Source of the DNA: Diadema setosum
Lineage: Eukaryota > Echinodermata > Echinoidea > Diadematoida > Diadematidae
Length of the DNA: 64,000 nt
Assembly (NCBI RefSeq): GCF_964275005.1
Contig: NC_092692.1
Span: forward strand, 14,205,584 to 14,269,583
Direction: 5' to 3'
The position numbers and the translations under genes were made by a program. Under the pieces are notes generated by a model. It was not told where the DNA came from. It saw only the letters and a list, made by a program, of their open reading frames with translations, and made no database searches. The stretch's first letter is position 1; every line of letters starts with the position of its first letter. Shown in pieces: positions 34,501 through 44,424 of the stretch.

Positions 34501-35450
34501 TTTATTGTTGATATTGTTCCACCTTAATAATGCCAGATATCTAATCAATAAGATAACAGAAGGAAATGGACTATATTGCACATTTTAAATCAAGTTTCAG
34601 TCATGCATTTCAAACAGAACATAATCATGTTATTGCGTAAATTTTGTTAATGCATGCACATAATGATATCATGATGAATGTATGACTTTGTATTACTGAG
34701 CAGTGTCAAGGCGATTAACTAGGGTTATAAATATGGATGTTTATGGTTGGTAATTCATTTGGATGTAAGATATAAAGCAAGATTGAGTATATCGTCATCT
34801 TGAGATACAAATCTAGGTAACGAAATTTTGTGGAAGAAGTATGTCAGATACGTTACCATTTTTTTCTTTCCTTGTAACTCGAAATGTATGAAATCTGTTG
34901 TAAAGTGTGCTTGCAATTAGCTTTCTTTGATAATTTCAGAACTTATGTATGACTTTTATTACTGTGTCAAAGCAATATAAGATCAAAGTGTATTAGAGAT
35001 AATAATTGCGATATAGGGTTGTGTATCTTATACGAAAATATATAATTTTGGCGCTGATTTTGACTTACAGGCTTCAAACGTCAATCCTAGTTTTTTACAT
35101 CTCGACCGATTAAAGTTCAAGAATTACTGTTTAGTCATGTGCGCATATTAGTTACGTTTACATTGAAATAGATATTTACATTAATGGTCCACAAGTGATA
35201 CATCCACAGCCATTTTCTTGTCTAAAGCCTAATGGTAACGTATCTGACAGGTGGTAAAAACTATGAAAAAATGTGTTCAAGTTCAATGCTATTTCTTGAA
35301 AAATGTGTTTGTGTCAAAAATCACCCGTTGGTTGTTATGTGTTCTCAAAGTATTAAAGTTTCTGAATTCAAACGAGTTTCGTGACTTTTTAAATGTCGAA
35401 ATTTTATAGTTTGTCCAACCCTGTTGGTGCCCTTTTGTGGAGAATGGCCC
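31546..35450. mobile_element. 3.9-kb inner DNA transposon with GATACGTTAC motif array
   Basis: Inverted termini GGGCCATTCTCC followed by a purine-rich stretch and GGCACCAA, found at 31546-31572 and, inverted, at 35424-35450. A homologous stretch at about 51771 lacks the element and joins GGGCAAAT directly to ACACGC, which shows the insertion site. A likely AAT duplication flanks it. Nine copies of a motif with consensus GTMARATACGTTACC occur inside, and one short ORF (32892-33050). Confidence 0.78.
32892..33050 (+). CDS. Short basic ORF in the inner transposon (52 aa)
   Basis: It encodes 52 residues with a charged helix, KAYGYRERKKKSDPTFLAKE, and a basic stretch after it. A TTTTAG acceptor-like site stands 11 nt before the ATG, and a CpG-rich, exon-like stretch with a GGTAAG donor lies at about 32400-32520. 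I infer a two-exon transcript. Short basic N-terminal segments of this type occur in invertebrate transposon-derived proteins, but I cannot name a family. No transposase domain follows, so this copy is probably non-autonomous. Confidence 0.45.
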   Translation: MGKMLAEIQKAYGYRERKKKSDPTFLAKERKRQIHYRVPVSDQDMSTLEKGK

Positions 35451-36100
35451 GAATACATGCAAAAATCATGATATTGTTTATTGAGCTCTAGCTCCTCAGA
35501 ATGCATGGTGACCACCATTTTTTATTACATGTATAGAAAGCTTATGAGTTGTAGATGTGATTTGATGTAGTCATTTGCCCGTCCGGATGTCATGACGTCA
35601 TCATAACATCATCGTAATTCAAAAAATTGGATTTGAAAAAATTGCAAAACGTTTTTTTTAACTTTAAATGTTAATACCTCAATAATTTTTTTTCTATTTT
35701 CTTTGAATTTTAAATATGTTATAGCTGAATTATTGCACTACCGATAATAAAAATTATATTCAACACTTTTCTTTTTGATAATAGTATCATGGTCAAAACT
35801 TCGATTGAAGTTTTGTTTGTAAAACTTACTCTGGTTTACGTGTTATGTCTATGGGAATTGAATTTTGTGAAAATCTGGAATTGACATAGTAATATTTTCG
35901 GAGCTGTAGCTCATTTATCTTTGATAAATTTTCTCTGAAATTTCAGTAAGTTATAGCTGAGACTATACGCTTTTATAACCTTGCCATTTATCTTTTTATC
36001 AGAAGCCGGGATCATGCTGAAATTTTCGACTGAAAATCAAAATTCGGATTGGATTTTGAGGGATTTTAAGTTCTATGTACAAAGTCTATGGGAACCTTTT

Positions 36101-36161
36101 TAGCTCGGTAAGGTGTTTGCCTCGTAATGCAAGGGTCCCAGGTTCGATCCTGGTCGCGGCA
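36101..36161 (+). other. tRNA-like SINE head / tRNA pseudogene
   Basis: An A-box-like TAGCTCGGTAAGG and a perfect B box GGTTCGATCC (36141-36150) are followed by GCGGCA and a run of at least 16 T, a pol III terminator. The 5' acceptor strand does not pair with the 3' end, so it is not an intact tRNA. A diverged relative lies at 51829-51895. Confidence 0.6.
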
Positions 36162-36593
36162 TTTTTTTTTTTTTTTTTTTACTTTTGCTTTGTTTGCTTT
36201 GATAATTTGTATAAAAGACATATACAAATGCTTATATTTTAGGTGATTCACCATCGTTTATTTTTTTTTCTCTGTTATGAAAAATATTAATAAAATAAAG
36301 AATAAGAATAAAATAAAATAAAATTAGAGCTGAACTTGTCACGAAGGGACAAGTTAGGTGATACGCCGGCAGCAGTACGGCACTGAGAGAGAGTAATAAT
36401 TGATTAGGAGCTCTGATCTTCTATGGGTGGAGATAGACACCACCAAGCCTTATGAGATCACAGAGTGTGAAAACACTAAGCAGTTGATTTCCAAACTTGG
36501 ACCGGTAGTGTGCCACCAAACATGATTATTATTGAGTAGACCGAATCCGACACCATACTTTTTCAATGTCAGTTTCACCATTAAATTAATGTT

Positions 36594-37262
36594 TGAAAGT
36601 CTATAATTTGGCCTTCATTTGCATAGTGAAGATGACGTCATATGATCTTGGTCTTATACAAGAAATGAAAGTCTAGTCATGATATATCCGCTTACAAAAT
36701 TTGAAAGAATTTGGACCATCGGTTGCTGAGATATGAGAGAAAGAGAAATTCCCGTTGTGGGCATGCACACTGTGAATGTCTTGCAAGGTTTATGACGGCA
36801 TATTTAGACAGAGTAGATAGGTATGAACAAAAGTCAACAAAGACACTATCATAGATGTATACCCTTTAAACGTCATCTTCACCTTCAATTTAACACTTAA
36901 AGGTTTGAACTTTGGTCGTAATTTGCATAATGAAGATGACGTCATATGATCTTGGTCTTATTATAAAAAATGAAAGTCTAGTCATGATCTATGCGCATAT
37001 AAAATTTGGACGAATTTGGATTAGTGGTTGCTGGGATATGAAACAAAGAGAAATTCCTGTTGTGCACATGCGCGCACCATTAGTATCTTGCTAGGTTTAT
37101 GACGGCATATTTAGACAGATTATATGGTTACGAACAAAAGTCAACCATGACACTGTACCTTTTAAACGTCATCTTCACCTTCAAATTAATTAACACTTAA
37201 AGGTTTGAACTTTGGCCGTAATTTGCATATATAGTGAAGATGATGTCATATGATCTTGGGTC
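36594..37262. repeat. 305-bp tandem repeat, about 2.2 units, with TGACGTCA sites
   Basis: Units start near 36595, 36899 and 37200. The first two carry GAAGATGACGTCATATGATC; the third has TGATGTCA instead. Other shared phrases are ATGAAAGTCTAGTCATGAT and TTTATGACGGCATATTTAGA. The repeat abuts the right inverted repeat of the 6.4-kb element. Confidence 0.85.
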
Positions 37263-37550
37263 TTAGCTTTTGACAATCACAGTAGATGTTATGCTGATGG
37301 CGTATCACCTAATAAAACTGATAATGTAGTGGGATCGAGCATGTTTTATATATATATATATAACAAATACCATCAAAGCACTATGGCCTGGACAATAATA
37401 TTATCAATGCAGTGAACCTGACCCTGACATGTAATTTTCTATGAGATTTTGCTCCTGCTCTTGTTTTCGTGAACTACTGTAGCACGCTAAGCGAATATTA
37501 AAACCTATAGTTACTCCAAAACATTACCATATATCCTTAGAGTAAATTAT

Positions 37551-38048
37551 TATGAAACCCTATCAGAATCACAATGTATTTGTCTGTTGATGGGTCCATA
37601 CAGATTGTCTTTATTCAATAGTATACTACCCAACAGAAGCCGTCCGGTTTCAATAATTAAGAAGGGAACTGTACTTGGTACCCTCACGGTAATCCCCGAA
37701 GATGATGTACAGCCAACACAATCAAATATCGAGAAGAAAACTGAACTACCAGGATACTTTGGTGACCTGTACCAGCGCAGCATTACAGATATACCAGAAC
37801 AATACATCAATGATGTGGAACAACTACTGATAGATCATCAAGATGTATTCGCCAAAGATGATACTGATTTAGGCAGAACAGGATTTGTGAAGCACCATAT
37901 CGACACAGGCCAGTCGAGACAACGGAAGCACCTCCTCGGGCAAAGAGAGGAAATCAAATGCCAAGTAGATGATCTACTAGATAAGAACTTGATTGAACCA
38001 ACTGATAGTCCATGGGCGGCCAACGTAGTATTGGTACGAAAAAAGGAT
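37551..38048 (+). pseudogene. Ty3/Gypsy pol fragment: linker and start of reverse transcriptase
   Basis: Reads through DHQDVFAKDDTDLG, GFVKHHIDTG, LLDKNLIEPTDSPWA and VVLVRKKD, the hallmark approach to the RT finger region. It stops abruptly at about 38048 where LINE-like sequence takes over in the same frame. About 90 RT residues are missing before the next pol piece at 43824. Confidence 0.8.
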
Positions 38049-38324
38049 AGGTTACATAAGTTCTCAGTTTTAACATTTATGTACGATCTTTGCAATGGAA
38101 CTATTCCGCACCCTTTGTATGACTATTGCCAAATTGTGCATCATACTTACAGGACAAGAACAAATGAAAAAAGAATGTTGTACTTACCAAAATTTAGAAC
38201 CACACAGGGACAATTTTCGATTTCTTACTTAGGTCCAAAACTTTGGAACACACTGCCACGAGAAATGCGTGAACAAAGCAAAAGATCCACATTTCGTAAA
38301 TGCCTTGCAGATTTCCTTCTCTAA
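38049..38324 (+). pseudogene. 3' end of a non-LTR retrotransposon ORF2
   Basis: Contains GTIPHPLYDY, YRTRTNEKRM, LPKFRTTQGQFSISYLGPKL and WNTLPREMREQ, the C-terminal tail shared by CR1/Jockey-type LINE ORF2 proteins. Only the last 90 or so codons remain, as expected for 5' truncation. The region after the stop is AT-rich, and GTTAACAACAACAAC near 38513 may be the 3' tail. Confidence 0.72.
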
Positions 38325-38823
38325 TAGATATTATATACTGTATCAAGTATAATTAGTTTTCTATGTTATAAAATATATGATGTACATTGTATTTAAATAT
38401 TAACTGCCATTTCAACCAACCATGTAATAATTTCTCGTTTGCGTTTAGCTTTTAGTATGAAGATCAAGGTGACCAATCTCGACTAGCACGTGTGCTAACT
38501 TTTGGTTTCCTTGTTAACAACAACAACTTTGTAGAATTACACTACATGTATCACATTTAAATCTCAAATGTCTTCATTTAATCATGTTATTGTAAAGGAG
38601 TAATAGATAAGTATTTTTTTTCCATACATGTATGTAAATACAATTGTATAATAATTGAAATGTACATGTTCAAATGTTGTTGCTACTAAAACTTCAAACT
38701 TCAGAGTTGTAATTTGAATAATGTCCAAGGGATGTTGAATTCTCTCTTTGGGAAATTAGAAAGGGGATGCAATAATTGAATGAATTAATTAATAATCTTG
38801 TGTTTCAATCTCTCTGTTTCAGA

Positions 38824-40002
38824 ATGGCAAGCAGATCAGGAAACTGGCCCAGTATGGGTAGGGGGGAGGATGCTAGGGACATAGGCGAGTTGTCCCTATT
38901 AGAATGCCTCTGGGTCCGGCATCACCGGGGGGAGCTACTTGACCCCGTCTTGCTGGTGCAGGGACAAGGTGAGCCCCATTTCCATCGCCAGGTGGGAGTG
39001 GATATGCTCATCAGGGCCCAGTACCAGCTGGCAGCAGGTCGCGGCGAATGGTGGTGGGTGCGAGCCCTGCAGCTGGCGTGCCGGCCGGTGCGGAGCGAGG
39101 ATTGGATCTTGGCGAATATTCCCCATCGGATCCCTTCCCGCAACGTTGCTGGCGGGCATGTGGCAGCAGAGGCTCCGGCCATGGCGCCTCAAGAGGCCCA
39201 GGCAGCCCCCCGCCCTCGTTTCGTGATGCCCCCTAGGGCGGCCCCCGTACCCGAAAGGGCGGGGAATCGCCGCTCACGGACTAAGGGTAGGGCGCGCAAA
39301 AAGGGGCATAAGGCAGGCTCAACCCCGAGTGGGCGACAGCCTCCTACAGCCCCAGCCCCTGTTCGTCCGACGAGCACAGGGGGAGATCCCATCTCCAGGG
39401 AGCCGAGCCATCTGTGCCCCCGAGAGAGACCTCGTCAGGGCAGAAGGATTGGACTCCATGTCCCCTCCCAGGGTGCAGAAAATTAGTCACGCAGAGACGC
39501 AGGCATCTGTATAAACACCTCCCAGACTGTTTCCGTACCTCGGTGAGTGGAAGTTGGAATGCCGATGTTCTGCATCCGTTGCGGCTAAGTGCCCTTCAGT
39601 GCCTGGCGAGGTGCATTATCAGAAGCGGAGGCTTGGAGGCCCTCCTGGAGATGGTGGTGAGGGAGTGGGCAGGACCCGCGGAGTTGGTCCCGGAGGGAGC
39701 GGCCGCCGAGATGAGGGAAACATCCCGCCGCTATGGGTGGGAGATTCCTGAGAGGCTTATGTTAAGACCTCCCAATTCTCGTGCGGCACTGATGCACTGG
39801 AGGGTGCTGCTGTTCCTGGCCGCACGGGTATCCCCCCTTCAATGGGGTGAATTTCGTCAGCTAAGGCAACGCCCTGGGGAGCCACGTGGCCCCGTGGACC
39901 CCACTCCAGTTGGCCCAGCATAGCACTGTGGCCGCGTCCCTTGGGGAACCCACCGTGGGCGACCCGGTGGCGGAGTATGAGGGGATACCCCCACTGGTAT
40001 AG
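38824..40002 (+). pseudogene. GC-rich mobile-element ORF with C2HC-type zinc finger, frameshifted
   Basis: Starts at an ATG that directly follows a splice-acceptor-like CTCTCTGTTTCAG. Three successive frames carry protein-like sequence. Frame one has RGEDARDIGELSLLECLW, then a Pro/Ala/Arg-rich stretch. A shift near 39390 leads to frame two, with CPLPGCRKLVTQRRRHLYKH and a following Cys (a C2H2/C2HC finger), then SALQCLARCIIRSGGLEALL. A second shift near 39890 leads to a third frame ending in a stop at about 40002. GC content and codon use differ sharply from the AT-rich surroundings. I do not recognise the remaining domains. Confidence 0.55.
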
Positions 40003-41530
40003 AGTGTCATGATATGACATATTTTGTATTTGTCACGTAATAATTTGTCTCATTGTACTACTGTCTATTAGGTAGCTCAGGTAAGAAATTGATGTTCTCG
40101 CAATGGTTACAAAAGAAGTGCAGCTTTAAAGACAAAAGCTTGCATCAAAATAACCATATAAGGAGATGTTGCGATGCACAATCAAAGTCAAAGAGAGTGA
40201 TGTGGAATTAAATGTTTTGGGGATGAGTAAACCCTACATGACGTCAAAATACGAGGAAAGGGTATCCCTGGTAGTATGCCTCATACTATCTGGTATGTGG
40301 ACGTCATTCACGACGTCAAACACAAGTTTCTAGCTAGGTCAAAACAGGACCACTTCAAAGAATTTTGGTTTCCGTGGACAGGAAGTGATGACGTCAAGCA
40401 GAAAATTGACCAATGCAAAATGAGATATTCAGGAAAGTTTTGACAGACAGAAACGCCAACCAATAAGAAAAGGGGGCAGGACTTCTATGAAAACTTTCTA
40501 GGAAGTCAATTCATTTAATTTATTTTACATGGAGGCCTATGGTCCAACAAATGTATAAATGTGCAGTGTTTGGGCATAAAATTCAGATGCCACATAATTT
40601 GCGGAACACTCAGGACCAGGCTACGGTACTTCGAGATTGCGAAGTTAGAGAGTAGCAGAGTGTTATTTGGAATCAGTGTGATTCAGGGATTGTTGCATTT
40701 CGGCTTGGACAGCCTGACCGTCCAGCAGAGAATCTAGGAGGATTCGAGTGTAAACACCAACAACTGTTGTAAGTACACAATCATTTAATTGAAGTTGTTT
40801 ATGCCTTGTAAGTTCCTATGTAATTCCCGATATTGCATGTATGTGTGATGTTTGTATGTCAAACCGAATTTTAATTGCATTGTGAAAGAAATAGAGAATT
40901 AGAACAACGCTTAGATTTTAATGGGCTGATTAATCACCCCTATTCAACATTGAAAGAATGATCCATGGTCAAACAGTATTATGGAAATTATGTGTGGCTA
41001 ATCAATGTTAATATGATGGAATATATAAGTATATGTTTTGTTGAAGTTATATGAATAGAATCAGGAATAACCAAAGACCACAAATTATAAGGGAGGTATC
41101 ATGTTATTAAATTAACAGGGTGTTTAGGGTTCCAGGGAGAGAGCCACTGTTTAGGGTTCCAGCGAGGACCAAGTTTAGGGTTCCAGAGAGAGCCACAGTT
41201 TGCGGTTCCAGAGAGGACCAGAAGAAAGGGGAGACGACCCGCTACTTCAGGCAGGGCATCGTCGACAACCTAGAGCAACCAAGCACGGGAGCTTCTAGAA
41301 TAAGCCAACGAGCAGAGCAACCAAGCTCAAGATCAAGTGGAATTGGATATCTGTATTCAACTTCGTACTATGTTATTGTTGTAAACGACCACAATTTGAG
41401 ACCAGTATAATAAATCTTATTGATTGTTATATGGTAAGAATACTGTGTGAGTGACTACTTATTTCGAGGCACGGTAGTTGCACAAGTCGAAAGAGTCGAA
41501 TGAGTGAATGGTCTGCTAACAATCTGCTGC
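40003..41530. other. AT-rich LTR-like block between two GC-rich ORFs
   Basis: Begins near TGTCATGATATGACA. It has CCAAT-type sites at about 40408 and 40460, a TATA-like TGTATAAATG (about 40550), a splice-donor-like TTGTAAGTAC (about 40770) and AATAAATCTTATTGATTG near 41410. This is the layout of an LTR or internal promoter, but I could not find a matching pair or a clear target duplication. It may be a solo LTR inserted between the two ORFs. Confidence 0.35.
41118..41223. repeat. Minisatellite with TTTAGGGTTCCAG core
   Basis: Four tandem units of about 25-28 bp, alternating GAGAGCCAC and GAGGACCA between copies of TTTAGGGTTCCAG. The last unit has TTTGCGGTTCCAG. The TTTAGGGTT phrase resembles a telomere repeat but the period does not. 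Confidence 0.8.
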
Positions 41531-41549
41531 ATTTAGAGAAAGTCAACCT

Positions 41550-42777
41550 TTGACTATAGAAAAGATCCCAGTCGCAGGGAGGACTTTCGTTCCCCACATT
41601 CATAGGAAAGTCCCCTGTGACATAGAGGTTAAGTCGGAGGAGTCCTCCCAAGGGAGGTTAGGGGAAGTTCTGGTGGAGCCTACCCACCCTCTGCAGGAAC
41701 CTGCTAGTGGAGAGGCTTCCACACCGACTCCCAGTGAGCCACCAGTCCCTGGGGGGGAAGGAGGCCCGGGGGGGGGGGGGGGGGGGGGGGGGGAGAGCCC
41801 TTCCAGTATCCCGATGGAGTGTGGGAGCAGTACGAGTGAGGGGGAGGAGCCTACGGTCAAAGAGGAGGTGTCTGAGGTGGTTGCTTTGCCGGCGACAGCG
41901 GAAGCTAGCGCGCCGGCTGTAGGGACCCCTCCGGGAACCGTCCCACCACGGGCCAAGGGGGCCGGTCCCCCTCCCTTTGTTATTGACTCCCACTTTCATT
42001 TGGATCGGATGGAGCGTCTCCTCAAGTTGAAGGGTCTGGGTCCGGTCTTGGCAAGGAGGGTAGGCCGCCCTCCCAAGGTGCCGGTGAGTGTGGTCGGTGG
42101 GGTCCTTAATTATTGTGACCCCGAGCACTACCCCGGCATAGTGTTTCCGGTGGACGCCCGGTGGAAGGTTGTAGTGGGCATCCACCCCAAGCACGCTGGC
42201 AGGACCTGCGACCGGCACATCTTTGAGCTAGAACAATTGCTCAAGGACGACCGAGTTGTAGGAGTCAGCGAGCTGGGGCTGAACTACTCCGTCCCCGACT
42301 CTCTTTGGACTGCCCAGTTGGGTCTTATGGAGCGGATCCTGAGAATCGGGACCATCGGTAAAGTGCATGTTCTGCATATCCGTGGCAGTCAGGGTGATCC
42401 CCGAGGGGAGGCTGTTCACGAGCAGTGCCGCAAGATCATGCAGAAGCACTGTCCCCCGGAGACCCGGATCCACCTGCATTGCTGCACCGGCTCCGCGACT
42501 CAGGTGCAAAGGTGGATTCCCCGAGTGTCATTTTGGGTTCACCATGGCGGCTTCCCAGATGTCACTTCCGTCCCAGCAGGCGCTGCGGGATCTTCCCCTC
42601 CAGCGGTCGCTGCTGGAGACGGATGCCCCCCACCTGAAGCCACCCTCGGCGATTCGATGCAATTCGCCACACTATGTTGGTGAGGTAGCGAGAGTAGTTG
42701 CTGAGATCCGAGGGGAGTCCGTGGAGCAGATCTGTAATGCTGCTACAGAGAATGCCCATCGGCTTTACCGAATGTGA
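41550..42777 (+). pseudogene. TatD-family metal-dependent nuclease domain in a mobile element
   Basis: The N-terminal 140 residues are Pro/Gly/Glu-rich and include a polyglycine run coded by 26 G (41768-41793). The TatD fold follows: VIDSHFHLDRM (metal-binding DxHxH), VVVGIHPKHA, VGVSELGLNYS (catalytic Glu), KVHVLHIRGS and HLHCCTG (metal His). At about 42555 the frame shifts by one. The rest of the domain continues in the next frame as LLETDAPHLKP (metal Asp), then ENAHRLYRM and a stop at 42775-42777. All expected metal ligands are present across both frames. The frame is open upstream of 41550 and no ATG is evident. High GC and the neighbouring LTR point to a mobile element rather than a host gene. 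A TATDN-like host gene fragment is an alternative. Confidence 0.75.
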
Positions 42778-43390
42778 GTATTCTCTGGGACTGGTCTTTC
42801 CTATTGTCTTTTCTGCCTTGCCCGTTGGGTTCCTCCTACTTATCTGTCCCTACTTTTCCTTTCGCCGACCCGTTTTGGGAATCAAATTGTTAGTTGTTCG
42901 TTAAGTCCCGGTATTTTGGGCATTGTTTGAGGCGCCCCTATGGGTTTTGTTGTGTTAAAGTTTGGGTGGCCCTCTGGAGATTAATTTGGTCATTGTTTTG
43001 TGTTTATATGAGTACTCGTATAGAGTGCACCTGAGCTATTATGTGGGGACTTAGGATTTTTTGGGCTAAATGATTTGGATAATTTGGGGGATATTATTTA
43101 ATAGTTAGTGGTACGCTGACAGGGAGATTCCCCTTGAGCACGCAGTGTAGTCCAATTCGGGCTGCCCGATCCTCTGGGAACCCCTGCAAGGCCCCGGCGT
43201 ACCAGGGAACGGGGTGTTCTTACAAGTGGAGAACCGGGGCTGTCTCTCTCTTGGGCTAAGTTCTCTCTCGGAACCGTCGAGCGCCCTGGAAGCTCTTGGG
43301 AGAATTCCAAAGGGACCGCGAGTTCCACCAGAGAACCCACGTTAAAGATGAGACCCCCGAGTGTCTCCTCTTTTATAGGACGGGGAGGAG
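42778..43390. other. Downstream part of the TatD element, up to a polypurine tract
   Basis: No ORF of note. It ends in GGACGGGGAGGAG (about 43379-43390), which has the look of a polypurine tract directly before an LTR start. Confidence 0.4.
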
Positions 43391-43838
43391 TGTAGTGGTA
43401 AATTGGGTTCATCTTTTGGTTGAAGGGCTGAACACCCCTATTTAGTTAATGGGTCAGTCGGGGTGGGATTTATGCAAATTGGGGGGCTAGAGTTCTGTCT
43501 GCTGATTGGACGGCGAAGGCGCTGATTGGAAGAATGGTTATCAAGTCTGACGTGCTACTTCGACTCTCATCTCTAATCGTCAGCCATCTACAGCTTAAGC
43601 TAGACAAGAACCTCGAGATAACGCAGGTGAGCTCAGTAATAGCTGTAACAGTAGGTAACAGTAGTGTAATTAGTTTTATTATCGCAGGTTGTAAGTAAGG
43701 TAGTGTATTTTAGTAGTTTCTGAGTGGAAAGGTTGCCCACCGCTTAGCCACAACACTAGCGAGTCATCGCTAGTGCATATGTGATTACTGACCCGTGTCT
43801 GGGGTATGGTCGCGCGGTCAGTGAACACAACAACTACA
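43391..43838 (+). mobile_element. LTR (448 bp) with TGTAGT ... ACTACA ends
   Basis: It starts TGTAGTGG after a purine tract and ends ACTACA, an inverted match of its start. It contains two CCAAT-type motifs (CTGATTGGACGG and CTGATTGGAAG), an octamer-like ATGCAAAT and a splice-donor-like GCAGGTGAGC at about 43623. Its right end abuts the Gypsy RT. No upstream partner LTR was found in the window. Confidence 0.6.
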
Positions 43839-44424
43839 GTGGGAAATGCTGTTAGTCTATCTTGACGATGTGATAGTATTTGGAAGATCCATCCCAGAAG
43901 AAATCACACGACTCCAAGAGGTATTCCAAAGACTAAGAAGAGCAGGACTGAAGTTGAAACCTAAGAAGTGCAACCTCTTCAAAACCAGCGTCTCGTACCT
44001 TGGGCATGTAGTGTCCAATGAGGGAGTATCAACCGAGAAGGAGAAGACTGAGGCAATAAATGGATGGCCTACCCCGAAAACAGTCAAAGAAGTATGCAGC
44101 TTTTTAGGGCTAGCGTTCTACTACAGACGATTTGTGGAGGGATTCGCACAGATAGCGAAACCACTGCATCAACTGACTGAAAAGGGAAGACGCTTTGAAT
44201 GGAATGAGGAGTGCCAAGATGCGTTTGATACACTCAAACAGAAATTGACGTCCCCTCCAATATTAGTGTACCCCAGGCCAGATGAAGACTTCATTCTAGA
44301 TACAGATGCAAGCAATGACGGGATTGGTGCTTTGCTATCCCAGATCCAAGACGGGCAAGAGAGAGTTGTCGCCTATGCCAGTAAGGTCTTGAGCAAGGCA
44401 GAACAGAACTATTGTGTAACTAGA
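43824..44424 (+). pseudogene. Ty3/Gypsy pol: reverse transcriptase palm to RNase H start
   Basis: Contains LVYLDDVIVF (YxDD catalytic motif), KKCNLFKTSVSYLGHVVS, EVCSFLGLAFYYRRFV, then the RNase H domain, DTDASNDGIGALLSQ and YASKVLSKAEQNYC. The next codons, GTA ACT AGA, are the left copy of a target duplication. The RNase H frame is broken here by a 2.56-kb insertion and resumes at 46992. Confidence 0.85.

Larger units (their letters stand above)
30897..37314. mobile_element. 6.4-kb element bounded by inverted repeats AGGTGATACRCCATCAGC
   Basis: The left end reads TTATTAGGTGATACACC then ATCAGCG, with GTGATTGTCAAAA further in. The right end, reverse complemented, reads TTATTAGGTGATACGCC then ATCAGCA, with GTGATTGTCAAAA at the same distance. 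The interior holds a 3.9-kb inner transposon (31546-35450), a tRNA-like unit (36101-36161) and a 305-bp tandem repeat (36594-37262). Parts of it recur at 51500-52300 and 54887-55200. I find no ORF for a transposase, so the superfamily is open. Confidence 0.7.

Noticed and set aside
36101..36161. Functional tRNA gene
   Set aside because: The A and B boxes are good but the acceptor strands do not pair.
39189..39392. Several GC-rich open frames on both strands between 38900 and 40020
   Set aside because: High GC removes stop codons. Only the plus-strand frames with the zinc finger and matching style were kept.
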